NCBI RefSeq assembly: GCF_905163445.1
Contig: NC_053181.1
Coordinates: 20,806,001-20,870,000 of the forward strand
DNA length: 64,000 nt
Source: Pararge aegeria
Lineage: Eukaryota > Arthropoda > Insecta > Lepidoptera > Nymphalidae
Direction: 5' to 3'
A program made the translations under genes and the position numbers. Below the pieces are notes generated by a model that was not told the origin of the DNA, did not search any database, and worked only from the letters and a program-made list of their open reading frames with translations. This document shows positions 43,441-54,026 of this stretch, in pieces; the first letter of the stretch is position 1, and each line of letters starts with the position of its first letter.

Positions 43441-43530
43441 AATGAATCATCATCATATCACCCAATAGACGTCCACTGCTGGACATAGCGGTCCACTTTT
43501 TTCTTGGGTTGGGAGGCTTTGCTATCTATA
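43441..43530 (-). mobile_element. RTE-type LINE 3'-tail fragment
   Basis: atcatcatcatatcacccaa, tagacgtccactgctggaca, then loss of similarity. It is the inverse of the end seen at 45770-45820 (tgtccagcagtgggcgtcaa). Confidence 0.55.
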
Positions 43531-43612
43531 ATCAGAAACCAAATTGTATACGTTGTGTTGATATACTTTTCTTTGTTATGCACTTTGTGTGGTGCACACC
43601 ACAAAAAGTATA

Positions 43613-44097
43613 TACAGTCAAACCTGGGTAAGTGAGAACTGGATAAGTGAGAAAACTCTATAAGTGAGAGTAATACCCAGGACCCGTCATTTTAAGCTCC
43701 CAAAACCTCTATTAGCGAGAAACAGAAACCTTTGTAAGAGATAGTCGTTTTTCCCTCACGGACCTCCGTAAGTGAGACTGCTACTTATCTATACCTCTAT
43801 AAGCGACAGTCGAGCAAGCAATATTCGACAAAATTTATGAGTTAGAGAAAAACATTCAAAATATAAAAACAGAAACCCAAACGAAATTCACGGATTTTTT
43901 TTAATGTAAATAACTTCTAAATAAAATAAAATTACATAGTGCATGAATATGTTTTGTTATTGCTGCGTACCTCTATAAGAGAGAAACGCTACCCATGTAC
44001 CTACCTGCATTAGCGAGAAACTCGGGTTAGTGAGAAACCTCTATAAGCGAGAATGAGATTGTGCTCCCTTGAACTCTCGCTTATCCAGGTTTGACTG
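43613..44097. mobile_element. pogo/Tigger-like MITE with internal sub-repeats
   Basis: Ends cagtcaaacctgg and ccaggtttgactg are perfect inverses flanked by TA (43611-43612 and 44098-44099), the target of Tc1/mariner/pogo elements. About ten variants of ctctataagcgagaa are spaced along both halves. The 485-bp element has no transposase ORF. Confidence 0.9.
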
Positions 44098-44099
44098 TA

Positions 44100-44654
44100 T
44101 TTAAATTCATTCATTCATTAATTATGATAATAAACCGCAACCAAACTAACTCTTCTATCAACCGACTAACATTATCATATAATAAAAGTTGGTTAAGAAG
44201 AATTCGGTTAAAAGAGCAATAAAATTTGAAAGCACTTATTTTATCAAAATTTCAACGATTATAACAATCCAATATTAGTCTTGAACTACTAAGCTTTGAA
44301 TAACTGAATTTTATGTTCAAGTTTCCGTCGCACGGAATCTTCCGAAGCTTTCAGGAAATCCACTCAACAATAACAAGCGCCCCTTAAAGGGTTACAACCA
44401 TTGATATATATATAAAGGACCAGCAGGATATCGTGTGAAAATGTCGCTCATAAATCATCATTCCTATCCTCACCCTATAATTTGCCGCCTTGATATTGTC
44501 GTCATTAGCCTTCTACTTCTTCTTCTTATAATAAATAATGTTGTATAATAACAATATGAAATACCAACAACAATACTAATCTTAAGAGAAATTTATAATT
44601 ATGGTAGAAGAATAAGTTATTTTTTATATATTTATTTTTATTTTTATAATATGT
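44100..44654. other. unassigned intergenic sequence
   Basis: AT-rich, no gene. Confidence 0.3.
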
Positions 44655-44850
44655 TAGAGGTAGTAACTGGGACCGACGGCTTAACTTGCTCTTTGCATTA
44701 CGAGTGTGGACTATGAAAACTTAGCGGCTGGGAACAGTTCCTTAGCAGGAAAAAACCCAATTTATAACATTTTTACGCCTAACCTAGGAATCGAACCCAG
44801 TATATCGTAATCTGTAGTCATGCTAATTACTAGAGCAACAAGCTAGTTGA
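44655..44850 (-). repeat. probable old tRNA-headed repeat
   Basis: gggaccgacggcttaacttg is a phrase common in lepidopteran repeats. At 44783-44799 cctaggaatcgaacccag resembles an inverse B box followed by tgctaattactagagcaaca, like an inverse A-box side. Assignment is tentative. Confidence 0.4.
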
Positions 44851-45221
44851 TTTGAAAGGAGTTGTACACCACAAAACCTATCGACACCGTAATATCAAAG
44901 TCATAAAATTTATATATATTAATTTGTATTGTGAAGGGTGGCAAATAAACAGAAAGTGTATGAACGTGTAAACGTAAAGTTACTTTAGAGCATATCGAAT
45001 CCTGCTTTGTTTTAAAACTATTGTGAGCCTTTTCCGCCGTATCTTTACATATATACCTACGGCATCGTCCCTAACATTCTAGGGCCATCGAGTTTCTTGG
45101 TTGAATTGTGGACGTACTGTTAAGGAGTACTTAATGTTTACTAGATTTCGTCCCCCGACTTTACCTGTTTAAAATTAGTACAACAGCAGGTATCTGAGAT
45201 TCAGCGGTAAAGTCACTACAA
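44851..45221. other. unassigned intergenic sequence
   Basis: No gene or repeat recognised. Confidence 0.3.
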
Positions 45222-45303
45222 ACATACATACTTGACGTTTCAAAAGTGTTTATAAAGTAGGCCTACTTGAAATAAATTAATTTTGACTTTTGAATTTTGA
45301 AAT
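45222..45303 (+). mobile_element. Jockey-type LINE 3'-end fragment
   Basis: ttgacgtttcaaaagtgttt, gtaggcctacttgaaataaa, then a TTTTGAATTTTGAAA tail. It is the inverse of 4510-4580. Confidence 0.7.
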
Positions 45304-45584
45304 TCAGAGTTTGGTGTTTATTCGTGTTTGTATTATATACGTGCCTACAGAAATTGATTTTAAAGTATCCTTGTTCAGTCAAGTTTGTCTGTTTGTGACT
45401 GTACAGTGTTCCGAAATCCGACCCACCGAGAATTCGTCAAGCCACTCCGTTGTAAAACGTATATCTTAGTTGCATATGAAAGTGGAACTCTCTGCTTCCA
45501 AGAACCTATATCGTTACGAAATTTATTATTATTATTGAACTCTTTATTTGTACGCACACTTATGTGCACGCGAAGCTAAAGTGG

Positions 45585-45820
45585 CAATGGACAGTGCACA
45601 TAGCTCGGAGAACCGATGGACGGTGGGGTCCTAAGGTGCTGGAATGCCGACCCCGGTAAACGCAGCGTAGGTCGGCCCCCAACGAGGTGGACAGATGACA
45701 TCAGGCGAGTCGCTGGGAGCCGCTGGAGGCAAGCGGCCCAGGACCGTGTATTGTTGAACTCCCTACAAAATACCTATGTCCAGCAGTGGGCGTCAATTGG
45801 TTTAAATGAAGATGATGAAG
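45585..45820 (+). pseudogene. RTE-type LINE ORF2 C-terminal relic
   Basis: The open frame at 45616 reads KRSVGRPPTRWTDDIRRVAG, then RWRQAAQDRVLLNSLQNTY and QQWASIGLNEDDE, ending in a gatgatgaag tail. It is 5'-truncated and has lost the RT core. Confidence 0.75.
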
Positions 45821-45859
45821 TTAAGGAAATAATAAAAATAAAGACAAAGACGGAAGTAG

Positions 45860-45930
45860 AATACAAAAGGCGGCGTTATCGCTTAGTAGCGATCTCTGCC
45901 AGGCAACCTTAGGATTAGAACAACATGAGC
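45860..45930 (-). mobile_element. LINE 3'-end fragment
   Basis: aaaggcggcgttatcgctta, gcgatctctgccaggcaacc, the same 3' end as in 20467-20625. Confidence 0.5.
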
Positions 45931-46061
45931 GAGAACGGACAGGTGGTGTAAAATTATTATAAACCTAAATTCAAATAGCCTAATACATATACATAAACAA
46001 AATCGCACAAATAAGAAAAATATAATAAATAAATATAAAATAATATAATAAATTATCTTCT

Positions 46062-46240
46062 ATATATATAAAAGAAAGTTGTGTTAGTTACACCACTTAT
46101 AACTCAAGAACGGCTGGACCAATTTTGATGATATTTGATTTTTTAGATTCCTCTTAGACCGGAATAGGATAATAAGTATTAAAATATAACATTCATTAAA
46201 AAAAAATTAACCGCGGTACGAAGATCGCCGGGACAGCTAG
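46062..46240 (+). repeat. dispersed repeat (family F), copy 1
   Basis: aaaagaaagttgtgttagtt, cacttataactcaagaacgg, ctggaccaattttgatgata and an end ccgcggtacgaagatcgccg. It is a common lepidopteran repeat and may be the tail of a Helitron or LINE. Confidence 0.65.
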
Positions 46241-46357
46241 TTTTATATACATAAATACTTAAGAACATATATACATAATAAACTAGGTGCTAAAAGTAGC
46301 CAATAATAAGCAAGAAAAAATGCTTCTACCGTGTTTTAAAGTCCCAGTGCAGTGCAG

Positions 46358-46532
46358 TCCCACTAAATATTTGTGTGATGAGCATGAATGTTTTTCAGTG
46401 TCTGGGTGTTTATGTGTATATTCTAAGTGTTTATGTATATTATTCATAAAAATATTCATCAGTCATCTTAGTACCCAAGCTACGTTTACTTTGGGGCGAG
46501 ATGGCGGTGTGTGTATTGTCGTAGTTTATTTA
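46358..46532 (+). mobile_element. 5'-truncated SINE (family A)
   Basis: Begins with ttgtgtgatgagcatgaatg and ends with gtgtgtattgtcgtagttta. The tRNA head is absent. It lies between the two family F copies. Confidence 0.8.
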
Positions 46533-46716
46533 TCTATATATATAAAAGAAAGTTGTGTTAGTTACACCATTTATAACTCAAGAACGGCTGGACCAATTTT
46601 TATAATATTTGATTTTTAGATTCCTCTTAGGCCGGAATAGGATAATAAGTATTAAAATACAACATTTATAAAAAAAAATCTATCCGCGGTACGAAGTTCG
46701 CAGGGACAGATAGCCT
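46533..46716 (+). repeat. dispersed repeat (family F), copy 2
   Basis: More than 90% identical by eye to 46062-46240, including aaaagaaagttgtgttagtt and ccgcggtacgaagttcgcag. The direct pair suggests a segmental duplication or a pair of independent insertions. Confidence 0.7.
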
Positions 46717-47133
46717 ATATAAAAGGCAAAAGTGACTGACTGACTGACTGATCTATCAACGCACAGCTCTATCCATTACACGGATCGGCCTGAAATTTAG
46801 TTATTACAACGTAGGCTTCCGCTAAGAAAGGATTTTTGAAAATTCCATCCATGAGAGGGTTAAATTATCCTTCATTTATCTATTTATTTTACGAGTTACA
46901 TCAATGAAACTTTGATTTTAGGTTTTCGATTAAAAATAAAGAAATATGTGCTTCACAAATTTCTAAGGCAACAAAATAGGGGATGAAAATGTATATGAAA
47001 GTTTCTGATTTTTTAAGTAATTTCCTTTCTTATTTTCCTATTAGCAGCAAGACTTTTTTTAACCCTCTGCAGTCAAAATTTACCGAATCAAAATTTGAAC
47101 TCAAGGTGAGCGAAGCCGCGGGCAAAAGCTAGT
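46717..47133. repeat. dispersed repeat ending in gcgggcaaaagctag
   Basis: Starts tatataaaaggcaaaagtga with GACT repeats, contains cacggatcggcctgaaattt and ends gagcgaagccgcgggcaaaa. This layout is common in lepidopteran non-autonomous elements; the class is uncertain. Confidence 0.55.
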
Positions 47134-47454
47134 TATTTATAAATATAATCTGAAATTATAGTAGTAAGTATCTGAAATTGTATGTTATGTTATTTAAAGT
47201 GTAGCTGGAATGTTTTACCAAGTAGTTGCAGGCTTGAAAATATATTACTTAATGTTAAAAGTACAAGAACAACAAAATAAAGCTGAAGAGTTTGTTTATT
47301 TATCTGTGTAAACGCGGCAAAGTCTGGAACTACCAGTCGTTTTTGAAAAAGCTTTTTTGCATTCTTAATCTCCATTCCCATTTGAAAGCCCAATATCTTG
47401 CGGTACTATGTAACATTTAATTTTCACCCCTAGCTACACTAAGCAATTAAAATA

Positions 47455-47600
47455 TCCCTTGCTGCGGTGAAAGCAAACACCGTGACGTAACCAGCATGCC
47501 TGAGAGTTCTCCATAATATTCTCAAAGGCGTGTGGAGTCCACCAATTCGCACTTGGCCAGCGTGGTGGACTGCGGCATGTACTTACCCTTCACACCTTGA
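47455..47600 (+). mobile_element. SINE (family B) fragment
   Basis: cggtgaaagcaaacaccgtg, ccagcatgcctgagagttct, gtgtggagtccaccaattcg and ccagcgtggtggactgcgg. The head and tail are missing. Confidence 0.65.
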
Positions 47601-48531
47601 AAAGAGATACGTGCCTTGTCTTGCTCCCAAAATATGTTTTTTTTACTGAGAATTAGTTTATAACCGTTGAACAGACCCTGTGACTTAAATACCTACCTAC
47701 TTAATCCAAGAAATTAAAGAATATAAAAGAACTTGAATGCTAAGTAAGAATCTGATTTTTTTGTCTCGTAAATCCTTGAAAACTTTCCAGAAAGCGGTCG
47801 AAAATAAAGGTGAAAGTGTATACCGTGTGCTTATTGCTAAGATTATCTGTACGTTGAATTTTTTCGTCTTCGTTAAAATATGTCAAACAAATAAAATCAT
47901 CGACAGATCAAATTCTACTATAAAAAATAAGCTTCATTTGCTATACTCCGAAAAGCAGGAGAGTCTACACGGTGTAATTTATGATTTCTTCAATCTTTAC
48001 ACTCCACACCAAACATATCTTCGTCAATGCTTCGGTGAAATCTACGCATGTTTCGCTCCGACACCGGAGCATCCTCAGGAGATGTTGACCTTAAAATAAA
48101 TAATTGTTCTTAACCATTATTCATTGTAAAGTCAAAATATTATAAATTAAAACATGACAAATCATGGAATTCCGCAAAGTAGCGGCTGCTTCTATCCAAT
48201 ACAAATCAATTTATTTATTCCCACCAGACATAAATTATGATAATGATAATATAAATAAAAAATCACAGATTAACGCTAAAGTGAATGTAGCGTAGTAGCT
48301 AAAGGCACAAAACACGGACGAAGTCGCGAGCAGCAGCTAGTAATAATATAAATAATGCCTTGTGACTAACATCGACAAATGAAACACCTGACAGCTGTTT
48401 CAAATCAAATATGTGACTTAAACGTATTAGTGAGATAAAGTATAGAATTCAGGTTAAAAGAAAAACAATTACGTGTCTTATTTTCATCGGAAATAAATTT
48501 CCCATTGTGTACGTTTTGTAATCGATATAAT
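47601..48531. other. unassigned intergenic sequence with one repeat fragment
   Basis: The 120-codon frame (47737-48099) ends in tcggtgaaatctacgcatgt and acaccggagcatcctcagga, which I recognise as repeat sequence common in Lepidoptera, so it is not called as a gene. At 48270-48345 a piece gacgaagtcgcgagcagcag is a family E-like fragment. Confidence 0.4.
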
Positions 48532-48993
48532 TATAGAAGTAAGAACATACAGAATCCTCAGCCATTATTGTATGCAGTGCATTGTGTCCAAAAACAGTGA
48601 AAACGGCCCGCGCACGTCTCACTTTACACCCACGGAATTTTGAAATACTCGTCACAAACTTTTTCCCATTTTCACATTTTATGGTGAACACTTAGAATCA
48701 TCATCATCATCATATCAACCGATAGACGTCTACTGCCGGACAAAGTTCTTTTGTAGGGAGTATCAAATTCCACGGTTCTTTGCAGCTTGGATCCAGCGGC
48801 TACCTGCGACGCGCTTAAGGTCGCCTGTCCACCTTTTTAGGGGTCGACTAACGCTGCGCTTACCAACGCTTAGAATATAAGAGCAAAATAATTACTGTCA
48901 TCTGCTAAATGGTATTAAGTAACCGTTCGAGAAACCATGCTAAAGTGGTTTTTGATGCTTCAATTAGTCGTGTACACAGTTTCTGCATTTTTT
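48532..48993 (+). mobile_element. MITE of the caataatggctg family, with nested RTE fragment
   Basis: Left end tatagaagtaagaacataca, then gccattattgtatgcagtgc, cggcccgcgcacgtctcact and tttttcccattttcacattt. After the insertion come gcaaaataattactgtcatc, ccgttcgagaaaccatgct and gtcgtgtacacagtttctg. It is the same orientation as 62715-63042. Confidence 0.7.
48699..48868 (-). mobile_element. RTE-type LINE 3' fragment nested in a MITE
   Basis: On the minus strand this is the RTE C-terminal region (frameshifted) with a GAT-repeat tail at its 3' end (plus strand catcatcatcatcat). It is flanked by cttagaat at 48691-48698 and 48869-48876, an 8-bp target duplication. Confidence 0.8.
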
Positions 48994-49114
48994 TAATTCA
49001 ATGGATATAATGAAGTTCGGAAAAGTATATAATAGCCTTATTTGAAACGAAGTTTCGAGGTTGATTTATAGCCAACTAACTGTTGCCCAGTTTATTCGTT
49101 TGCGTTCATTACCT
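48994..49114. other. unassigned intergenic sequence
   Basis: Nothing recognised. Confidence 0.25.
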
Positions 49115-49235
49115 TGGGAATGAGATTATAAAAGCATATACTCAATCCCACAAATGAATTCCACTGCACCTTTCTCTACCGATATGCAGATGTCACTAAC
49201 TTATGTCCATTTCGAGTAAGGCGGTTGTTTATATT
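49115..49235 (-). mobile_element. Jockey-type LINE fragment (ORF2 end)
   Basis: Matches 4857-4975: atgagattataaaagcatat, actcaatcccacaaatgaat, gatatgcagatgtcactaac. It is cut at both sides. Confidence 0.65.
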
Positions 49236-49238
49236 TAT

Positions 49239-49560
49239 GACTAGCGGTCCCACGCTACTTCGTCCGCGTATTATCCAACCTTATAAGATAGACATATGCT
49301 GACGCAGGCTTTTTAGAATTTTTAAAGGGGAACTATTTTGTCATGCATGATTTTATGAAAACTTTAACTGTTCACGCAGCGCACGCAGCGGAAGCTCTCT
49401 AAAGGAAAAATACCCCAGAAATTTTGAAACATTCTTCATTAAGTTTATGCTCCTATTGGTCATAGCGTGATGATAACTGTAATAATTTTCTAAGATCATT
49501 GCGTTAAAGTAAACAAACAAACAAAGCCTTCAGCATTATATAGTAGTATAATATATAAGA
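49239..49560 (+). repeat. diverged family E-like repeat
   Basis: gactagcggtcccacgctac and ttcgtccgcgtattatcc at the start, aacaaacaaacaaagccttc near the end, and a tail tagtagtataatatataaga. It is diverged from the copies at 32692 and 34768. Confidence 0.5.
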
Positions 49561-50124
49561 TAATACAACAAGAATCATTAATATTCCCGGGATTTAAAGA
49601 AACAAACACACTGCACTTGCTTTAACGGTAAAGCACAACATCGTGGTGGACTACGGCTTAAACTCTTTTCATTCTGAGAGAAGACCTGATGCTAATAACG
49701 ATGTTTTTTTTCGTGCTTTTTAAGCATGGAGTACCCATGTTATTAAATACAAAGAAACATACATTTCTCAGTTTTTATTTTATTTGTTTTTATTTATTTA
49801 AACTCACTTGTAGTTCTTTTTTTGTGTTTATAAAAATGTCTAAATTTAAAATATTAAAAAGATTGCTTGCATAATAATAACATACTAAAATATAAGTTAT
49901 ACATTCTACTAGTCAGGCCTTTTCATTTGATACTCGTATTGAGGAAGTTGTGGAAAAAAAATGTAATATGCCATTTTGTGACGGCGGCCTTCTTGAACCG
50001 ATTTTCATGAATTCTTAGTAAAACTCCCGAAACATTTACCTTGCGAACCAACAAAATCATAATGAAAAATGGTTCAACCGTCTGGAAAATAGGATGCCAC
50101 AGAGAGACACACAGACACGTCAAA
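49561..50124. other. unassigned intergenic sequence
   Basis: AT-rich; the short frames here are featureless. Confidence 0.3.
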
Positions 50125-50225
50125 ATTCAAATTCAAATTCTAAATTTAAAATATTTCAAAAAGGTCTAGTTTGAAACGTCAAGTCAGTCTGTTTGTAGTG
50201 ACTCTACCACCGGTTCGGAAGTCAA
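50125..50225 (-). mobile_element. Jockey-type LINE 3'UTR fragment
   Basis: aaattcaaattcaaattct tail, then gtttgaaacgtcaagtcagt and gtgactctaccaccggttcg. It ends abruptly at ggaagtcaaattcata. Confidence 0.75.
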
Positions 50226-51354
50226 ATTCATAACACCCCGACGTGTTTGCGTAATATTTTTAGTTACGCATTATTATCGGACTAAATTAACAGGTATTAG
50301 ATAAAAGCAGACGGTACTCTGAGGAAACTCTGAACTATTTGTTTTCGCGGATTATAGAAAGTTTAATGTTCGTTGTATAAATGAACGAACTTTCAACTCG
50401 TTAATAAAAATCAACGGTAAGAAATACTGGAGGTAGCACAGAGGTCTGTGTGTTTAAAATAAAATGTAGAGTTAGCTATACTATTTCTGATTGCAGCCCG
50501 ACTTCCTCTTACGGTCCCCTCTCTATATTCCCACCTGTTGATTTGTTTACATTGGTATACCAACCTAGGAATTTTCTAGACTAAATCTTACCTCGTGCAA
50601 TCTAATCTCAACTTTATTATTGAAGACATAAAGTATCTTTTGATTAAATGCATAATGCAGTGATTAAGGTAGTGGTTTGTTTCGAAATATTAATGAACAT
50701 TTCTAGAATGCACTCGGTCGTATGTACAGATGTAAGCAAGCTGAATTAAACCCTATATTTATGGGATTATGAGATTCATTTTTGATTGTGAAGACGTGTG
50801 ATTATGCTTCAGCGAAAATAGGTAAGGCGAGCACGCGTTTTCACCGACAGCAAAACAATTTTAAGTTGGCATTAAGCGGCTGGAATCCACTGGTTTGTTT
50901 ACGTTCACATTTCACCTTTCCAGGTTTCAATTTGTTTTGAAAATGGTTGTTCGAGAACTGTTTCCATAATACAACAAACTGTTAGGCTGGTATCATATTT
51001 TTCCCACAATATTATGAACTAGGCCCTCGACTTCGGCTGCGTGCATTCGTTTCCCCCTGATATAAACTAGCATACATACTCTTCCATCTGGGGTATCGGG
51101 TAAATATTTTGCTCAGTGTTTTTTAGCTATCTTCGATAGCAGAATATTTAACAGTTATTTACGAAGACGACCTCGAAATAAATTACACCATATCGGTAAC
51201 ATGCACTGAATGTCAAAAAAACCTCGGTGTGTCAATAAAAACATTATCATTCTGCCGAAGTCGTTTATATACTTTACACTATATAATTGTTATTGATTTT
51301 TTTTTACATAGACTTGAAGGAAATTAAGATTTTATAAATTTAGAAATGCACTAT
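50226..51354. other. unassigned intergenic sequence
   Basis: No gene. A family E-like start (cgacttcggctgcgtgcatt) lies near 51028. Confidence 0.35.
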
Positions 51355-51445
51355 TGTGATTCTTAGGCCACGATTGATTGAAGAGTCTCAGGTTCAAATC
51401 CTGTCAGTACCGATTTTTTATATGTATTTTAAAATATATTTTAAT
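51355..51445 (+). mobile_element. partial tRNA-like SINE head (family D)
   Basis: aggccacgattgattgaaga, ctcaggttcaaatcctgtca and ttatatgtattttaaaat match the arms at 35788-36084. The A-box half is missing. Confidence 0.6.
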
Positions 51446-53040
51446 ATCATACTATCACACTTAGGGGCCATATAATAATGTGTAAAAAATTAAAAAAGTG
51501 TGTGTCAGCTCCGACGCACGACTGGAGTTTACTCCTTAAGTACGATTGTCGAAACATACAAAAAAAGAGTTTATTTAGCTGAATAAAGATTAAATTAAAA
51601 ATAGTAAAAATAGTAGTAATTAAAATTCCATATGAAAGGGTAAATTAAAAATCCTGTGAAATTTGTTTACACACGGCGGAAGTGTAACTTCTTAAAAGTA
51701 GCTTACGGGAGATTGAGATGGATGTAGAGTATCAGAACTATTAGGATAAATGTTATGTTTATTATTTAGTTTCCATGGTAACAAGAATAGAAAAAAAATG
51801 TATAATTTTTTCTATCTCACTCTGTCCCATATATTTATTTGTTTGTTTCTTTACCTAGATAATATTCGGTATCCTTGGTAACTTAAATAAGAAAAATAAG
51901 TTAATTTAACGAAAGCGACGATGCATGTTTGCGCATCAGAGTTGCCGGTCATGCAACGTCGCAAAGCGAAAACGTAACGAGGTCATTCATCAGTAGATTT
52001 TACTCCTCACATTTTTCTCATACCGGGCGATTCTTAAATCGATTCTTAAGGAGGAAACTCCAATTAGAATAACGGTAGAATAAGTCGTGGGAAATCACTA
52101 GCAAGATGAGCTTAAAAAGTGTAAGTTTTTTCGAAACTCCCGTCTTATTTGTTTGTGTAGACATGTAGCTCATCCTAAAGATGCTCCATCGAGTATATTA
52201 TTACAATTATGTAATTGTAAAATACACGGAACCCAATCGGAGTGAGATTTGTGATGACCTACAACTGCCGCTGCTGTTAACGGTACACGCACACACTCGT
52301 GTAAGTGCTTGTACCAATGTGTTAACTAATCCGGCGCAGGGGTCGCAAAACCGTGGTGCATTCTTGTTTAAAACATACCCATAATACAGGTTATCAGGTT
52401 TTTGATGTAAGACTATTTTTGGACGAGAATTCAGAGTGAAATTACAAAGGCTATTCGAAAGACGTTCGAAATTAATTATGAATAGAGTTTTGAGACACTA
52501 ACAGAGCAAAGCTAAAGTTTTTTAAATAGATATCATAAAACGTTGAAATCAGATCATTCTTTAATAATCATATTGTTTTTAAAAAATAAGAAAACTCACC
52601 AAACATAATTTCTACAATTTTTTATATTAAGGCGAAGTTTTTAGCCCTTATAAATAATATCCTCCGGATAGCAAAACTTTCTGAAGCTGGTGCTGCAACT
52701 TTAAATTGAATGAAGTTTCCATTAAGTATTGGAATTGCAAATAATTTTTTCCGTATTTGTAAAGAATATTTATTGAATTTTCCTTATCACTTTCTATCCA
52801 ATATAATTATTTTAAGGAAAAAACTTAATTGATCTTCTTGATGCTTTCACTTGGTATAAAATGGTGAATACCATGTAGAAAAAATCAAAACAAAAACCCG
52901 CCGGCGAGGTCAACGCACTATAACGTAACCCACTTAGTGCCCTGACTCGCGGTGACTCAACCACACATTTCGTTTTCACTTTCCCGTGTTGACAACACCT
53001 GCCGGTTACCGCTGTAGTTATCAATGAAACAAAACCGGCG
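51446..53040. other. unassigned intergenic sequence upstream of the sHSP gene
   Basis: No gene is supported. From about 52890 the GC content rises toward the sHSP promoter. Confidence 0.35.
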
Positions 53041-53050
53041 TCGATGTACG

Positions 53051-53064
53051 TTCTAGAATACTTG
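53051..53064 (+). promoter_or_regulatory. heat-shock-element-like site
   Basis: ttctagaatactt contains TTC-nn-GAA-nn-CTT, i.e. two perfect units of alternating nTTCn/nGAAn and one imperfect unit. It lies 14 bases upstream of the TATA box of the sHSP gene, a typical place for HSF binding. Confidence 0.55.
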
Positions 53065-53071
53065 GCGAAGC

Positions 53072-53078
53072 TATATAA
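53072..53078 (+). promoter_or_regulatory. TATA box of the sHSP gene
   Basis: tatataa about 76 bases before the ATG at 53154. Transcription would be expected to start near 53100-53110. Confidence 0.65.
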
Positions 53079-53153
53079 GCGCTGCAGCGGCTCGAGACCG
53101 CCAATATACTGAATACCACACTAGAGCAAGCACGCAAGAGAAAACAAGCAACT

Positions 53154-53897
53154 ATGTACAAATACGCGCTAGTATTAGCACTCCTCAGCCTCGCTGACTG
53201 TGAAGAGAGACCGCACAAGACCACCCAATATGTGGACCCCTTCTCGATGATCGACAGGCACTTCACTCACTCACTAGCATACCACTATTTATGGCCTTGG
53301 AACCAACTCATCCGGGCAGCCGCTGCATTGGATATCGAGGAATCTTTAGAGGATCCGCAGATCATATCAGATTCGGAGAAATACCAAGTCAATCTGAACG
53401 TGAGGAAATTCAAACCGGACGAACTAAAAATTAAAGTGAAGAACCGGCACATCATCGTCGAAGGAAAACATAAGGAGAATGAAAATGAGAAGAAATTCAT
53501 GGCGAACCATTTCGTGCAACGCTTCGTCCTACCACCTGGCACCAAACAGGAGGAAGTCAAAGCGGTGCTGAACGAGAAACGTGTGCTGTCTATAACTGCG
53601 CCGAAGCACGAGCTACCGCCACCTCTTCCTGAGAGAGAAGTGCCCATTGAGGTTATAATGCCAGAGGAATCGGTTGTAGAGAAACTGGAGGAAGATTTAA
53701 AAGATACAGCAGCTTCATTGATACAGACCTCATCGGTAACTCCATTAGAACAAATCGACATGGAGGCGACGACTCACGTCGGGAAAATAAGGAAGAAGGA
53801 ACTGAAAACAACAACGAAAACGACGAAAGATAACGAAGTCACGAAGGGCATAGACGGCAATGGATTGGATTACGCGCTAATCGAAACCGACGAGTGA
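53154..53897 (+). CDS. small heat shock protein (alpha-crystallin/Hsp20) with signal peptide
   Basis: The 247-residue protein is a small heat shock protein, an ATP-independent holdase that binds unfolding proteins. The N-terminus MYKYALVLALLSLADCEERP looks like a cleavable signal peptide (one basic residue, hydrophobic core, cleavage near ADC), so the product may enter the secretory pathway, unlike most cytosolic insect sHSPs. An amphipathic N-terminal region (about 25-70) is followed by the alpha-crystallin domain at about 74-150 (YQVNLNVRKFKPDELKIKV, HIIVEGKHKE, HFVQRFVLPPGT, LNEKRVLSITAP), then a VPIEV motif (163-167) of the I-X-I type used in oligomer contacts. The tail to 247 is charged and Lys/Thr-rich. 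There is no intron, as in many insect sHSP genes. HSE-like and TATA sites upstream support heat-inducible expression. The ATG at 53154 is the first in frame after the TATA box. Confidence 0.92.
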   Translation: MYKYALVLALLSLADCEERPHKTTQYVDPFSMIDRHFTHSLAYHYLWPWNQLIRAAAALDIEESLEDPQIISDSEKYQVNLNVRKFKPDELKIKVKNRHIIVEGKHKENENEKKFMANHFVQRFVLPPGTKQEEVKAVLNEKRVLSITAPKHELPPPLPEREVPIEVIMPEESVVEKLEEDLKDTAASLIQTSSVTPLEQIDMEATTHVGKIRKKELKTTTKTTKDNEVTKGIDGNGLDYALIETDE

Positions 53898-54020
53898 ATG
53901 ACTAAGAAGGTGATTGGGAAAAGACTGAAATTGAGCTTTAAAGTGAGTGAATGAGTCTCGTTGAACGAGCTCGCGCTGTGGTGTCTTGTGAATTAAGTAT
54001 TAAAGTTATTTGTTTTTTGA

Positions 54021-54026
54021 AATAAA
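54021..54026 (+). promoter_or_regulatory. poly(A) signal of the sHSP gene
   Basis: AATAAA 124 bases after the stop codon, followed by a T-rich stretch. Confidence 0.65.

Noticed and set aside
43641..44080. Repeat array with regular ctctataagcgagaa units considered as CRISPR or satellite
   Set aside because: Units are degenerate, unevenly spaced and bounded by TA-flanked perfect TIRs, which fits a pogo-like MITE.
47737..48099. 120-codon plus-strand ORF
   Set aside because: Its last third is repeat sequence known to me from lepidopteran genomes, and the first part has no domain.
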